From NCBI RefSeq assembly GCF_024347655.1, contig NZ_AP025514.1, forward strand, positions 124,001-188,000: DNA of 64,000 bases, read 5' to 3'. Shown piece by piece: positions 45,428 through 54,364 of the stretch (position 1 is its first letter; the number at the start of each line of letters is the position of its first letter). The notes under the pieces are model-generated. The model was given only the letters and a program-made list of their open reading frames with translations. It was not told where the DNA came from and made no database searches. The translations under genes were made by a program, and so were the position numbers. The DNA is from Vibrio toranzoniae (GTDB taxonomy: Bacteria; Pseudomonadota; Gammaproteobacteria; Enterobacterales; Vibrionaceae).

Positions 45428-45470
45428 TTACAGTAGCTATTGATTACAGCAGCCGATTCATTGCAGTTGA
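45423..45470. repeat. Tandem 16-bp units across the ugd stop codon
   Basis: ATTGATTACAGTAGCT and ATTGATTACAGCAGCC are nearly identical and adjacent; a decayed third unit GATTCATTGCAGTTGA follows. The first unit contains the stop codon. Confidence 0.8.
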
Positions 45471-45569
45471 ATTTTAGCGATTGCTAATTCGACCAGATGT
45501 TAACAGCTCGATCTATCCGTTTAGTGGCGATATACTGAACCATTGAACGGATAGGGATACTAATGACCA

Positions 45570-46208
45570 ATGAAAACACGTGACAAGATTGTTTACGCGG
45601 CACTAGAACTTTTTAATGAGCACGGCGAGCGTAGTATTACGACCAATCATATTGCTGAGTATATCGAGATCAGTCCTGGTAACCTTTACTACCACTTTCG
45701 CAACAAACAAGAAATTGTCCGTGATATCTTTACTCTTTATTCGACAGAGTTGCTTGAAAGATTCACCCCAATCCAAGGGCAACAAGAAAGCCTGACGCTA
45801 CTAAAGCGCTACTTAGATTCTATCTTCACGCTGATGTGGAAGTACCGATTCTTCTATGCCAATCTACCGGAAATATTGTCGCGTGATGAAAAGCTCCATC
45901 TTGATTACATGGCCGTACAAGAAAAGCTGCAAACCAATCTTGTGGGTATCATGAGAGCCTTCGTAGAGTTGAACTTGCTCAAAGCAACAGATGCAGAAAT
46001 GAAATCGATGGTGACGTCTCTCCACTTGATTGCATCGGGTTGGTTGGCGTATCAGTCTGTCATGTCACCAAAAGCTCAAGTTACCGAGCAAGTGGTCCAT
46101 CAAGGAATGCTGCAGATGATCGCCACCGTTAAACCGATTGCGACAGCGCAGGGTTTTGAACAGCTAACATTATTGGAAGATGGTGTCAGGGCGTTGAACT
46201 CTAAGTAG
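45570..46208 (+). CDS. TetR/AcrR-family transcriptional regulator
   Basis: 212 residues. N-terminal helix-turn-helix MKTRDKIVYAALELFNEHG followed by TTNHIAEYIEISPGNLYYHF with RNKQEIVRDIF. The C-terminal ligand domain is all-helical with an aromatic cluster (LMWKYRFFYANLPEIL). No linked efflux or enzyme gene identifies its target. It is read alone between ugd and envC; ligand unknown. Confidence 0.88.
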   Translation: MKTRDKIVYAALELFNEHGERSITTNHIAEYIEISPGNLYYHFRNKQEIVRDIFTLYSTELLERFTPIQGQQESLTLLKRYLDSIFTLMWKYRFFYANLPEILSRDEKLHLDYMAVQEKLQTNLVGIMRAFVELNLLKATDAEMKSMVTSLHLIASGWLAYQSVMSPKAQVTEQVVHQGMLQMIATVKPIATAQGFEQLTLLEDGVRALNSK

Positions 46209-46272
46209 AAAGAGACGAGTAAGCGAGATACGGGTAACGAAGAGCTTTACTCGAATTCCGTATCTGCTCTTA
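46209..46272. repeat. Short copy of the dispersed inverted-repeat family between tetR and envC
   Basis: ACGAGTAAGCGAGATACGG near the left and CCGTATCTGCTC near the right; ATACGG/CCGTAT and CGAGTAA/TTACTCG pair. Words match the spoT-recG repeat (GAGCAGATACGG, GAGATACGGG). It sits between convergent genes and may act as a terminator. Confidence 0.55.
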
Positions 46273-47412
46273 CCTAACCAACCAACTCTTCGGGTTTTGA
46301 GCTTTACTATTTCTACGGATTTCAAAGTAAAGCGATGGACGGGTTTGGCCGCCAGTGTTACCGACAAGTGCAATGGCTTCACCTGCTTTCACCTTATCAC
46401 CTTCTTTTTTCAATAGCGCTTGGTTAAAGCCGTAGAGTGTCATATCGCCTTTACCGTGGTCGAGCAATACAACCAGTCCATAACCCCTTAAATATTCGGC
46501 AAAAACGACCGTTCCTGAGTAAACCGACTTTACTTGCTGACCGTAATTAGCGTTGATCACCATGCCTTTCCAGTTTACTTGGCCAGTTTGACGAGAGCCG
46601 TAGTTATGTAGGACATTCCCTTTTATTGGCCAAGGCAGCTTTCCTTTGCGCTTGGCTAAACCATCCATAGGGACAGAGTTCTGTCTCTCGCGAGCGGCTT
46701 TTTCTGCTTTGGCAATCTCGGCTTTGAGGCGAGTTTCATTGCGCTGGAGTTCCGCTAAGTAACTCTTGTCACCGGAGATATTATTTCGAATATTACCAAC
46801 CGTTTTCTTACGTTGAACTTGTGTCTGTGACAGCTTATCGCGCTTTGTCGTTTGTTGTTTTAAAAGCGTTGTTATTTGTTCTTGCTCAAGTTGGCGTTGC
46901 TTCTGGCTTTCTGCTAACTCCCGTTGAGTGTGTTCAATCGTATTTATCGTTGCAGAGCGAGCTTTAGCAAGATGTTGGTAGTAGTGGCTAATGCGGTCTT
47001 CTTCAACACCGGTATTGAGGATATGAGAAGAGGCTTTCGCTCGACTTGTCATATAGTAAGTTTGAATCAGCTGTTCTAACTTGTCTGTCTGCACTTTTTT
47101 TTGTGCGGTGAGTTCTGTGATCTTTGTGTTCAAGTTGGCAATGTTAGCATTGGCCGTCTTGAGTTGATTTTTGCTATCTAAAATCGCTTTTTCAAGTGAA
47201 GCAATGGCGAGCTCTTGCTTCTTTAGGTTGGCTTGCAACGTATCCAGTTTTTTTTGCTGTGAAGATAGGGCTTTTTGTTGACGAGATATTTCGCTCGACA
47301 CACCTTTTAGCTCACCTTGCGATGCGGCAAATGACGATGAAGATAAAACAGCAACACAAAGGCTGGTCGATATCAAAAGAGTCGTATTAATGGCGAGAAT
47401 TTTTTTCTTCAT
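46270..47412 (-). CDS. envC: Murein hydrolase activator EnvC
   Basis: 380 residues from MKKKILAIN; a start three codons earlier is possible. Signal peptide of about 30 residues ending near SFAAS. A long coiled coil (about 35-245) is followed by a LytM/M23 domain with RGYGLVVLLDHGKGDMTLYG and SLYFEIRRNSKAQNPKSWL. The zinc ligands are replaced (WKGMVI and LYFEIR instead of HxGxD and HxH), as in EnvC, which activates amidases AmiA/B at the septum rather than cutting peptidoglycan. Confidence 0.93.
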   Translation of the reverse strand: MKKKILAINTTLLISTSLCVAVLSSSSFAASQGELKGVSSEISRQQKALSSQQKKLDTLQANLKKQELAIASLEKAILDSKNQLKTANANIANLNTKITELTAQKKVQTDKLEQLIQTYYMTSRAKASSHILNTGVEEDRISHYYQHLAKARSATINTIEHTQRELAESQKQRQLEQEQITTLLKQQTTKRDKLSQTQVQRKKTVGNIRNNISGDKSYLAELQRNETRLKAEIAKAEKAARERQNSVPMDGLAKRKGKLPWPIKGNVLHNYGSRQTGQVNWKGMVINANYGQQVKSVYSGTVVFAEYLRGYGLVVLLDHGKGDMTLYGFNQALLKKEGDKVKAGEAIALVGNTGGQTRPSLYFEIRRNSKAQNPKSWLVR

Positions 47413-47439
47413 TATTGTCATTCAGTGTCTTTTTTTAGT

Positions 47440-47515
47440 TATCAGGTCGCACGCGTTTTTCGAATCTCTTACCAGAGCAAGCCTTTTTCATCCCGACACT
47501 CGCATCTCATTACTG
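47440..47515. repeat. Degenerate member of the dispersed repeat between envC and cysE
   Basis: Carries CGAATCTCTTACCAGAGCAAG and CACTCGCATCTCATTACTGCG, resembling the inverted strand of the spoT-recG repeat (CGCATCTCGAGACTCGTATC). More decayed than the other copies. Confidence 0.35.
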
Positions 47516-47518
47516 CGC

Positions 47519-48340
47519 TTAAATCCCATCACCATAGATAAAATGCTGTGAGCGACCGTTAAACCCTTGGTCCATATCCAAAGACGGTTTATCCGTTTGT
47601 GGTTTGCCGACAATCTTGGCTGGAACACCAGCAACGGTAGTATGGGGAGGCACGGCTTGCAGTACCACAGAGCAAGAACCTATCTTAGCCCCTTCGCCTA
47701 CTTCAATGTTGCCTAAAATCTTCGCGCCGGCCCCAATCATGACCCCTTCGCGAATCTTAGGGTGACGATCGCCACCTTCTTTACCGGTACCACCCAGTGT
47801 AACGTCTTGAAGAATCGACACATCATTTGCGACTACAGCCGTTTCACCAATCACAATACCTGTAGCGTGGTCGAGCATAATTGCTTTACCAATACGAGCC
47901 GCTGGGTGAATGTCCACTTGGCAGGCGACTGAAATTTGATTTTGTAAGTAAGTAGCAAGCGCGATGCGTCCTTGTTTCCATAACCAATTCGCCACTCGAT
48001 AGCCTTGTAGAGCATGATACCCTTTTAAATAAAGCAGAGGCATTGAATACATTTCAACGGCGGGGTCGCGGGTGACCGTCGCGCAAATATCACAAGCGGC
48101 AGCGTCAATGATGTTTGCATCTTCCGCGAAGGCTTGTTCAACCACTTCGCGCACAGCCATTGCTGGCATCGAAGCGGTTTTGAGTTTATTGGCAAGGATA
48201 TAACTAAGCGAAGCACTCAAACTGTCGTGATTGATAATAGTGGCGTGGTAAAAACTCGCTAGCATAGGCTCTTGTTCTGATTGCTCGCGAGCTTCCTTCA
48301 CGATGCATTGCCAAACTTTTTGCTGTTCACAGTGTTTCAT
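47519..48340 (-). CDS. cysE: Serine O-acetyltransferase
   Basis: 273 residues from MKHCEQQKVW; GGATGG lies just upstream and the length equals E. coli CysE. The N-terminal helical domain includes EPMLASFYHATIINHDSL. A left-handed beta-helix of hexapeptides follows, with catalytic His in LDHATGIVIGE and GGTGKEGGDRHPKIREGVMIGAGAK. The C-terminal tail ends YGDGI, the end that docks CysK. First step of cysteine synthesis. Confidence 0.97.
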   Translation of the reverse strand: MKHCEQQKVWQCIVKEAREQSEQEPMLASFYHATIINHDSLSASLSYILANKLKTASMPAMAVREVVEQAFAEDANIIDAAACDICATVTRDPAVEMYSMPLLYLKGYHALQGYRVANWLWKQGRIALATYLQNQISVACQVDIHPAARIGKAIMLDHATGIVIGETAVVANDVSILQDVTLGGTGKEGGDRHPKIREGVMIGAGAKILGNIEVGEGAKIGSCSVVLQAVPPHTTVAGVPAKIVGKPQTDKPSLDMDQGFNGRSQHFIYGDGI

Positions 48341-48387
48341 TTTTCCATCCATCTTATCTATTTTATTCCACGACTTAATACGCGATG

Positions 48388-49434
48388 TTATCGCTCTGAC
48401 TTTTTGTCTCGAGCAAGTAGGTCTTGCGCCGCTAAGTGAGCATCTTTCCCTTGATACAACACTTGATAAATTTGTTCAACAATCGGCATCTCAACGCCCA
48501 TACGCTCTGATAGTAACCAAACTTCTTTGGTGTTGCGATAACCTTCGACCACTTGGCCGATTTCTTCTTGCGCCGTGTCGACGTCTTTACCTGAACCTAA
48601 AGCTAAACCAAAACGACGGTTACGAGATTGGTTATCGGTACATGTCAGCACTAAGTCGCCTAATCCAGCCATGCCCATAAAGGTTTCTGGTTGCGCACCA
48701 AGTGCGGCGCCTAGTCGGCTCATTTCAGCTAAACCACGGGTTATCAAAGCTGTACGCGCATTGGCACCAAAGCCAATACCGTCTGACATGCCTGCGCCGA
48801 TAGCGATGACATTTTTAACCGCGCCGCCAAGTTGCATGCCGATGAAATCTGAGTTTGCGTATACGCGGAATGTTTTGCCGCAGTGGATCTTCTCTTGCAG
48901 CTCTTCTAGGAACGTCTCATCTGGCGAAGCCACTGAAATGGCTGTGGGCATACCCATCGCCAGTTCTTTAGCAAAAGTAGGGCCAGACAGAACAGCCAGT
49001 GAGTAGCCATCACCCAGTATATCGTGTGCGACATCTTTCAGTAGGCGCCCTGTCTCTGGCTCCAAACCTTTGGTGGCCCAGCAGATGCGAGAATTCGTCG
49101 TTAAGTACGGCTTCAGATTGTTGAGGACGATACCAAACACATGGCTAGGAACGACAATAAGAAGATCACGGCTTGCAGTGACTGCTTTTTCTAAATCCGA
49201 CTCAATAATTAAACTTTCCGGAAAATCGATATTGGGTAGAAACGCATTGTTAGCTCGCTCTAATTCGAGGCGCGCCATATGCACAGGATCATGTCCCCAG
49301 AGAACAACATTGGCACCGTTACGAGCTAGAGATATCGCTAAAGATGTCCCGTAAGAACCTGCGCCAATCACTGCCATAGCAATCTCTTTGCCATAAGCAT
49401 TGGTCGTATTAGTCGGGCGAGTTGTTTCTGTCAT
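48388..49434 (-). CDS. gpsA: Glycerol-3-phosphate dehydrogenase (NAD(P)+)
   Basis: 348 residues. NAD motif [19 protein letters not shown] after a short extension [19 protein letters not shown], then [16 protein letters not shown] with the conserved Lys, and [28 protein letters not shown] with the catalytic Lys (KNVIA). Makes sn-glycerol-3-phosphate for phospholipids. Followed by cysE, but separated from secB by a terminator and tandem repeats. Confidence 0.96.
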   Translation of the reverse strand: MTETTRPTNTTNAYGKEIAMAVIGAGSYGTSLAISLARNGANVVLWGHDPVHMARLELERANNAFLPNIDFPESLIIESDLEKAVTASRDLLIVVPSHVFGIVLNNLKPYLTTNSRICWATKGLEPETGRLLKDVAHDILGDGYSLAVLSGPTFAKELAMGMPTAISVASPDETFLEELQEKIHCGKTFRVYANSDFIGMQLGGAVKNVIAIGAGMSDGIGFGANARTALITRGLAEMSRLGAALGAQPETFMGMAGLGDLVLTCTDNQSRNRRFGLALGSGKDVDTAQEEIGQVVEGYRNTKEVWLLSERMGVEMPIVEQIYQVLYQGKDAHLAAQDLLARDKKSER

Positions 49435-49477
49435 GCTTCCACCTAAAAATAATGAGGGAAATCGAAAAGTTCTGTGA

Positions 49478-49537
49478 GTGCTCTTTATCTAATGAAAGTG
49501 CTCTCCCCGAAAAGAAAGCGCTCTCCACCAAGAGAAT
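49478..49537. repeat. Three degenerate 20-bp tandem units before gpsA
   Basis: GTGCTCTTTATCTAATGAAA, GTGCTCTCCCCGAAAAGAAA and GCGCTCTCCACCAAGAGAAT are adjacent and in register, 43 nt upstream of the gpsA start. Confidence 0.6.
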
Positions 49538-49544
49538 ATACAAA

Positions 49545-49577
49545 AAATGCACATCGCAGAAGCTGCGATGTGCATTT
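49545..49577 (-). terminator. Strong terminator after secB
   Basis: A 15-bp stem (AAATGCACATCGCAG with CTGCGATGTGCATTT) has a 3-nt loop; on the minus strand a T-run follows. It lies 113 nt past the secB stop and before gpsA, so gpsA-cysE needs its own promoter. Confidence 0.85.
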
Positions 49578-49580
49578 AAA

Positions 49581-49660
49581 AGCTCATTATCTAATAAAAG
49601 CCAAGCTTCTAATAAAAACTAAGCTCCCAATAAAAAAACCAAGCTTCAAATAAAACTGGC
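49581..49660. repeat. AGCT-headed degenerate tandem repeat downstream of secB
   Basis: Four units starting AGCT at 49581, 49604, 49622 and 49642, each containing AATAAAA, spaced 18-23 bp. Lies between the secB stop and its terminator. Confidence 0.5.
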
Positions 49661-49689
49661 GATATAAGCGTTAAGTTCTGATTGGAGAC

Positions 49690-50157
49690 TTAAGCTTGTT
49701 CGCCTTCAGCTTGTTGAGCTTGGTTTTGTAGGTAGTTCATGAACAAAGCATCGAAGTTGACTGGTGCTAGGTTCAGTTGTGGGAATGTCCCTTTAACCAC
49801 TAGGCTAGAAATCGTTTCACGAGCGTATGGGAACAAGATGTTCGGGCAGAAAGCACCTAGGCAATGTGCAAGCTGGCCAGCTTCCATTTCGCTTGCAGAG
49901 AAGATACCGCCTTGCTGAACTTCACAAAGGAATGCTGTGTCTTCTGCGTTCTTAACAGTAACCGTTAGGCGTAGGATGACTTCGTACACGCCTTCGCCAA
50001 GTTCACGGCTTTGAGTGTCTAGGTCCAGTTTTACATCTGGGTTCCACTCTTTTTGAAACATGTCTGGAGAGTTTGGCGCTTCGAAAGAAACGTCTTTTAG
50101 GAAAATACGTTGGATTGCGAAGTTCTGTTGTGCGTCTTGTTGTGCTGCTTCAGCCAT
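49690..50157 (-). CDS. secB: Protein-export chaperone SecB
   Basis: 155 residues. [17 protein letters not shown] at the N-terminus, [25 protein letters not shown], then [32 protein letters not shown], all typical. Tetrameric cytosolic chaperone that hands unfolded precursors to SecA. Gene order rhodanese-secB-gpsA-cysE is conserved among gamma-proteobacteria. Confidence 0.97.
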   Translation of the reverse strand: MAEAAQQDAQQNFAIQRIFLKDVSFEAPNSPDMFQKEWNPDVKLDLDTQSRELGEGVYEVILRLTVTVKNAEDTAFLCEVQQGGIFSASEMEAGQLAHCLGAFCPNILFPYARETISSLVVKGTFPQLNLAPVNFDALFMNYLQNQAQQAEGEQA

Positions 50158-50271
50158 TATCTTGTCCTTAAAAATTTATAATTAGGTTTTGCCTGTCAGT
50201 TTGTCACTCACAAAGAGCGCCATACTTAAGCAAAACCTGAAAGTCATATTTGTTGAGTCAGGTCAGCTTAT

Positions 50272-50305
50272 TTCTTACCTTTAACTACTTCTTACCTTTA
50301 ACTAA
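50272..50305. repeat. Two 17-bp tandem copies across the rhodanese stop codon
   Basis: TTCTTACCTTTAACTAC and TTCTTACCTTTAACTAA are adjacent. On the minus strand the last codons and stop of the rhodanese gene are repeated in the spacer. Confidence 0.85.
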
Positions 50306-50719
50306 AGGCAAGTTAGCTTCGCTCCACGCCGCTAAACCACTTTTTAGTACGCTAACATTCTCAAAACCAGCTTTAACCAGTAAGTTAGCGCTTTCTTGAG
50401 CAGTTTGACCTGTCTTGCATACTACGATGATTGGGTCAGCTTTATGACTTTCAAGGTTACCAAAGCTATTTGCTTTAATATCTGACGGCAAAATGTGAAG
50501 TGCGTCAGTAATATGTCCCTTTTTGAATTCATCCTTTGTACGAATATCAACCACAACGCCGTTTTCACGGTTAATTAGCTGTGTAGTTTGCGCTGCAGTA
50601 ACCTCTTTGTAGGCCGCGTTTGATGTTTTGATAACGCTCGCAATGATGGCAACAACCAAGCCGATCCATACGATGGCTAAAATCATATTCTCTTGAAAAA
50701 ATGGAACTAACTCTTGCAT
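50285..50719 (-). CDS. Membrane-anchored rhodanese-domain protein (YibN-like)
   Basis: 144 residues. One N-terminal membrane segment (about 12-31), then a rhodanese fold with GVVVDIRTKDEFKKGHI and active-site cysteine in VVCKTGQTAQES. Family members move sulfane sulfur; the YibN subgroup is linked to secB and is reported around membrane protein insertion. Function here not established. Ends KGKK with a duplicated stop region. Confidence 0.9.
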   Translation of the reverse strand: MQELVPFFQENMILAIVWIGLVVAIIASVIKTSNAAYKEVTAAQTTQLINRENGVVVDIRTKDEFKKGHITDALHILPSDIKANSFGNLESHKADPIIVVCKTGQTAQESANLLVKAGFENVSVLKSGLAAWSEANLPLVKGKK

Positions 50720-50832
50720 ATCTTGAACTCTTATTCGTTATTGGGCGAAAAACTATAGGTCAGGAGTATAGCGAGGTTTTGGGTTTAGTGTACATAGTCC
50801 TATCTTATCCATGTCTATAACTTGATTTTTTT

Positions 50833-50861
50833 TTGATTATATTCGACGTTACATAGATAAT
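50833..50861 (+). promoter_or_regulatory. Putative promoter of the O-antigen cluster
   Basis: -35 TTGATT (50833-50838), 17-bp spacer, -10 GATAAT (50856-50861). Start near 50868 would put the ops element about 50 nt into the transcript. The 50720-50832 part shows nothing else clear. Confidence 0.5.
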
Positions 50862-50919
50862 ACGCGTATTTACATTTTGAACATTGAATGCGTAGTGTGG
50901 TTTCGCTTGGTAACCAAAG

Positions 50920-50930
50920 GGCGGTAGCGT
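50920..50930 (+). promoter_or_regulatory. ops element (RfaH recruitment)
   Basis: GGCGGTAGCGT is an exact match to the ops core found in JUMPstart leaders of O-antigen and capsule operons. RNA polymerase pauses there and RfaH is loaded, allowing transcription of the long distal cluster. It lies 66 nt before rmlB. A short palindrome TTGGTAACCAA precedes it. Confidence 0.92.
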
Positions 50931-50995
50931 ACCTAGTTGAAACACTCTAACCCACTTTATGCAAATAAATAAATTTTTAGATTTTAGGAGTTTTT

Positions 50996-52093
50996 GTGAA
51001 GATATTAGTCACAGGCGGTGCTGGTTTTATTGGTTCAGCGGTAATTCGTCATATTATTCATAATACACCTGACAGCGTGGTCAACGTTGATAAGCTTACT
51101 TATGCAGGTAACTTAGAATCGTTGGTTGAGGTTGACTCAAGTGAACGCTATGCATTTGAACAAGTGGATATCTGCAACCGAGCAGAGCTTGATCGTATTT
51201 TTTCTGAGCACCAACCAGATGCAGTCATGCACTTAGCGGCTGAATCGCATGTTGACCGTTCAATCACTGGCCCAGCCGCATTCATCGAAACCAATATTGT
51301 CGGCACGTACACCTTGTTAGAAGCAACTCGAGAGTACTGGAATACACTGGAAGAAAGTGTAAAAGCAGAGTTTCGTTTTCACCATATCTCAACCGATGAA
51401 GTGTACGGTGACCTCCCGCACCCTGATGAGGTCCCAGAAGGCACGGACTTGCCGATGTTTTTAGAAACAACCTCGTATGAACCATCAAGCCCATATTCTG
51501 CGTCAAAAGCTTCGAGCGACCACTTAGTGCGAGCATGGTTGCGCACTTACGGCCTACCGACCATGGTGACCAACTGCTCAAATAACTACGGCCCATACCA
51601 TTTCCCAGAGAAGCTTATACCGCTGGTTATCCTCAATGCACTAGAAGGCAAAGATTTACCTATTTACGGTAAAGGCGACCAAATCCGTGATTGGCTGTTT
51701 GTTGAAGATCACGCCCGCGCACTCTACAAAGTGGTGACGGAAGGTAAAGTAGGCGAGACCTACAACATCGGTGGCCACAACGAGAAGGAAAACCTCGAAG
51801 TCGTGAATACGATTTGTGACATCTTAGATACGCTAGTACCGAAAGGCTCGAAGTATGCAGAGCAAATTACGTACGTTCAAGACCGTCCTGGTCATGACCG
51901 CCGTTACGCGATTGACTCATCGAAAATGCAGCGTGAACTGGGTTGGACTCCTGAGGAAACGTTTGAAACCGGTCTTCGTAAAACGGTTCAGTGGTATTTA
52001 GATAACTCGGTATGGTGTCAAAACGTGCAAGATGGTAGCTATCAACGTGAGCGTTTGGGTGTAGACATAACAGAATCAAAGGAAAATCAATAA
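50996..52093 (+). CDS. rmlB: dTDP-glucose 4,6-dehydratase
   Basis: 365 residues from GTG 50996 with TTAGGAG upstream. Motifs: [40 protein letters not shown] and catalytic [12 protein letters not shown]; the tail is slightly longer than the family mean. Second step of the dTDP-rhamnose route. Stop overlaps the rmlA start (TAATG). Confidence 0.97.
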   Translation: MKILVTGGAGFIGSAVIRHIIHNTPDSVVNVDKLTYAGNLESLVEVDSSERYAFEQVDICNRAELDRIFSEHQPDAVMHLAAESHVDRSITGPAAFIETNIVGTYTLLEATREYWNTLEESVKAEFRFHHISTDEVYGDLPHPDEVPEGTDLPMFLETTSYEPSSPYSASKASSDHLVRAWLRTYGLPTMVTNCSNNYGPYHFPEKLIPLVILNALEGKDLPIYGKGDQIRDWLFVEDHARALYKVVTEGKVGETYNIGGHNEKENLEVVNTICDILDTLVPKGSKYAEQITYVQDRPGHDRRYAIDSSKMQRELGWTPEETFETGLRKTVQWYLDNSVWCQNVQDGSYQRERLGVDITESKENQ

Positions 52094-52992
52094 TGAAAGG
52101 GATTGTATTAGCCGGTGGCTCTGGCACGCGTTTATATCCATTGACTCGCGGCGTATCCAAGCAACTTTTGCCAATTTACGATAAGCCGATGGTATTTTAT
52201 CCAATCTCGACATTAATGCTTGCTGGCATTAAAGATATCTTGATTATCACGACGCCAGAAGATAATGCGGGTTTTCAGCGCTTGCTCGGTGATGGTTCTG
52301 ATTTCGGTATTAATCTTGAGTACGCGATTCAACCAAGCCCAGATGGCTTAGCACAAGCGTTTATTATCGGTGAAGAATTTATCGGTGATGATAATGTCTG
52401 CTTAGTTCTTGGTGATAATATATTTTATGGGCAGTCATTTAGTCGTACATTGAGAAGCGCAGTTAGACGAGAAAAAGGCGCGACTGTATTTGGTTATCAT
52501 GTGAAAGATCCACAGCGTTTTGGTGTTGTGGAATTTGATGACAATTATAAGGCTCTCAGCATTGAAGAGAAACCCATACAACCAAAATCGAATTGGGCAG
52601 TCACGGGGTTATATTTTTATGATAATCGAGTTGTTGAATTTGCCAAACAAGTCAAACCATCAGAGCGTGGTGAACTTGAAATAACATCAATAAACCAAAT
52701 GTATTTAAATGATGGTTCTCTGAATGTTGAATTGCTTGGCCGCGGATTCGCGTGGTTGGATTCAGGGACTCATGAAAGCCTTCACGAGGCATCTTCTTTT
52801 GTCGAGACGCTGGAAAATGTTCAAGGTCTAAAAGTGGCTTGTTTAGAAGAGATTGCTTGGGCAAATGGATGGTTATCGGATGAAGATATTATTCGCCTTG
52901 CTCAACCAATGTTGAAAAACAGCTATGGTAAGTATCTGGTTTCTTTGATTAATGATCAAACTCTTAGAGAGTCACTAAAGGTAAATCGATAA
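52093..52992 (+). CDS. rmlA: Glucose-1-phosphate thymidylyltransferase
   Basis: 299 residues. [29 protein letters not shown] substrate loop, [10 protein letters not shown] and [20 protein letters not shown]. Makes dTDP-glucose. Overlaps rmlB by 1 nt and rmlC by 1 nt, so translationally coupled. Confidence 0.97.
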   Translation: MKGIVLAGGSGTRLYPLTRGVSKQLLPIYDKPMVFYPISTLMLAGIKDILIITTPEDNAGFQRLLGDGSDFGINLEYAIQPSPDGLAQAFIIGEEFIGDDNVCLVLGDNIFYGQSFSRTLRSAVRREKGATVFGYHVKDPQRFGVVEFDDNYKALSIEEKPIQPKSNWAVTGLYFYDNRVVEFAKQVKPSERGELEITSINQMYLNDGSLNVELLGRGFAWLDSGTHESLHEASSFVETLENVQGLKVACLEEIAWANGWLSDEDIIRLAQPMLKNSYGKYLVSLINDQTLRESLKVNR

Positions 52993-53546
52993 TGAAAATT
53001 ATAAAGACTAAACTTCAAGATTGTATAATTATCGAGCCTAAAGTTTTTGGTGATGAGCGAGGCTTCTTTTTAGAAACATTTCAGGAAGAGCGTTACTTTA
53101 ACGCGGGTATCAAAGAACGTTTTGTACAAGATAATCGTTCTAAGTCCTCTCGTGGCGTCCTGAGGGGGTTACATTTTCAAAAATTAAAACAGCAAGGAAA
53201 GTTGGTGAATGTTACTCATGGAGAGGTCTTTGACGTTGCTGTTGATTTGCGCCCAGACTCAGAAACATTCGGTCAATATGAATCGGTAATTTTAACTGGT
53301 GAAAATAAACTTCAATTTTATGTACCTCCTGGTTTTGCTCATGGCTTTTGTGTTTTAAGTGAATCTGCTGACTTTCAGTACAAATGCACTGATTATTACG
53401 ACCCTAGTGACGAGAGTGGCTTGTTATGGAGTGATCCTGCTATCAATATTGAATGGCCTATTGTTACTCCACTTCTTTCAGATAAAGACCGCGTTCAGCC
53501 GTTACTCAGTGAAATTGAATATAAAATTAGACAAGGGTGGAAGTAA
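52992..53546 (+). CDS. rmlC: dTDP-4-dehydrorhamnose 3,5-epimerase
   Basis: 184 residues. RmlC cupin with GDERGFFLETFQEERY, SSRGVLRGLHFQ (catalytic His), VDLRPDSETFGQYESV, VPPGFAHGFCVLSE and YKCTDYYDPSDESGLLW. Supplies 4-keto-rhamnose. The next gene is not rmlD; see the SDR at 53546. Confidence 0.96.
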   Translation: MKIIKTKLQDCIIIEPKVFGDERGFFLETFQEERYFNAGIKERFVQDNRSKSSRGVLRGLHFQKLKQQGKLVNVTHGEVFDVAVDLRPDSETFGQYESVILTGENKLQFYVPPGFAHGFCVLSESADFQYKCTDYYDPSDESGLLWSDPAINIEWPIVTPLLSDKDRVQPLLSEIEYKIRQGWK

Positions 53547-54361
53547 TGGGAAAATTCACAGTTTTTGGTGGGCGAGGATTTATTGGCTCTGAATTTGTAA
53601 CTGAACTGGAAAACCTGGGACATGATGTTTATGTTCCTGAGAGAGATGATACCAGTATTTATGAGCATGACTTGGGTACTGTAATATATAGTGCAGGTTA
53701 CGGTGATTGCAATAAAGATCCATATAATGTTCTTACTGCTAACGTGGTATTACTAAGCTCTCTATTAGAAAAAGCAAAGTTTAGTCAACTAGTCTATGTA
53801 TCGTCAACAAGAGTATATATGAACCAAAGTGGTTCAAATGAAACTAGTGACCTAACTATTTGTGAAGACGATAGTCGGAGATTATTTAATCTGACTAAAA
53901 TGACTGCTGAAGAGCTTTGTTTAAAAAGTAACCGTAACTGTTTAGTCATTAGACCCAGCAACGTATATGGCTTGGCTCTGCATAGTAATTTATTCTTACC
54001 CTCTATAATTAGAAACGCAATAAATAATGGCCAAGTTGATATGTATATAGCCAAGTCTTACGCCAAAGATTACGTTTCGGTAATGGATGTAGTTTCAAGT
54101 ACCTTGGCGTTAATCAAACTAAATAGTATCCCTCGCGTTGTAAATATTGCTTATGGAAAAAATGTTACGGCTAGTGAGATTTCCGATGTGTTGGTGAACA
54201 ACACCGGAACAAAAATTAACTGGTTAAATACATTCGGGAGTACGTGTGAAGTTTTCCCTGAAACAGATATATCGACTTTAGAGTCGCTTATTGATTATAA
54301 ACCTAGATATGTACTGGATGATTTGAAGCTTCTTATTGAAGACTTTAAAAATAAATTGTAG
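53546..54361 (+). CDS. SDR-family protein in place of rmlD; catalytic Tyr replaced by Phe
   Basis: 271 residues from ATG 53546 (MGKFTVFGGRGFIGSEF), with GGAAG upstream and overlapping the rmlC stop. Extended-SDR fold with a Gly-rich NAD(P) motif at 8-14, VYVSSTRVYM near 84-92 and VIRPSNVYG. The usual YxxxK is FxxxK (Phe114-Lys118 in LFNLTKMTAE; codon TTT). Position suggests conversion of the rmlC product, but RmlD similarity is low and loss of the Tyr could mean altered or no catalysis. It may act on a different sugar nucleotide. Confidence 0.65.
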   Translation: MGKFTVFGGRGFIGSEFVTELENLGHDVYVPERDDTSIYEHDLGTVIYSAGYGDCNKDPYNVLTANVVLLSSLLEKAKFSQLVYVSSTRVYMNQSGSNETSDLTICEDDSRRLFNLTKMTAEELCLKSNRNCLVIRPSNVYGLALHSNLFLPSIIRNAINNGQVDMYIAKSYAKDYVSVMDVVSSTLALIKLNSIPRVVNIAYGKNVTASEISDVLVNNTGTKINWLNTFGSTCEVFPETDISTLESLIDYKPRYVLDDLKLLIEDFKNKL

Positions 54362-54364
54362 AAA

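Noticed and set aside
46270..47412. EnvC homologue as a degenerated (dead) M23 peptidase gene
   Set aside because: Loss of zinc ligands is the normal state for EnvC, which activates amidases; the frame is intact and full length.
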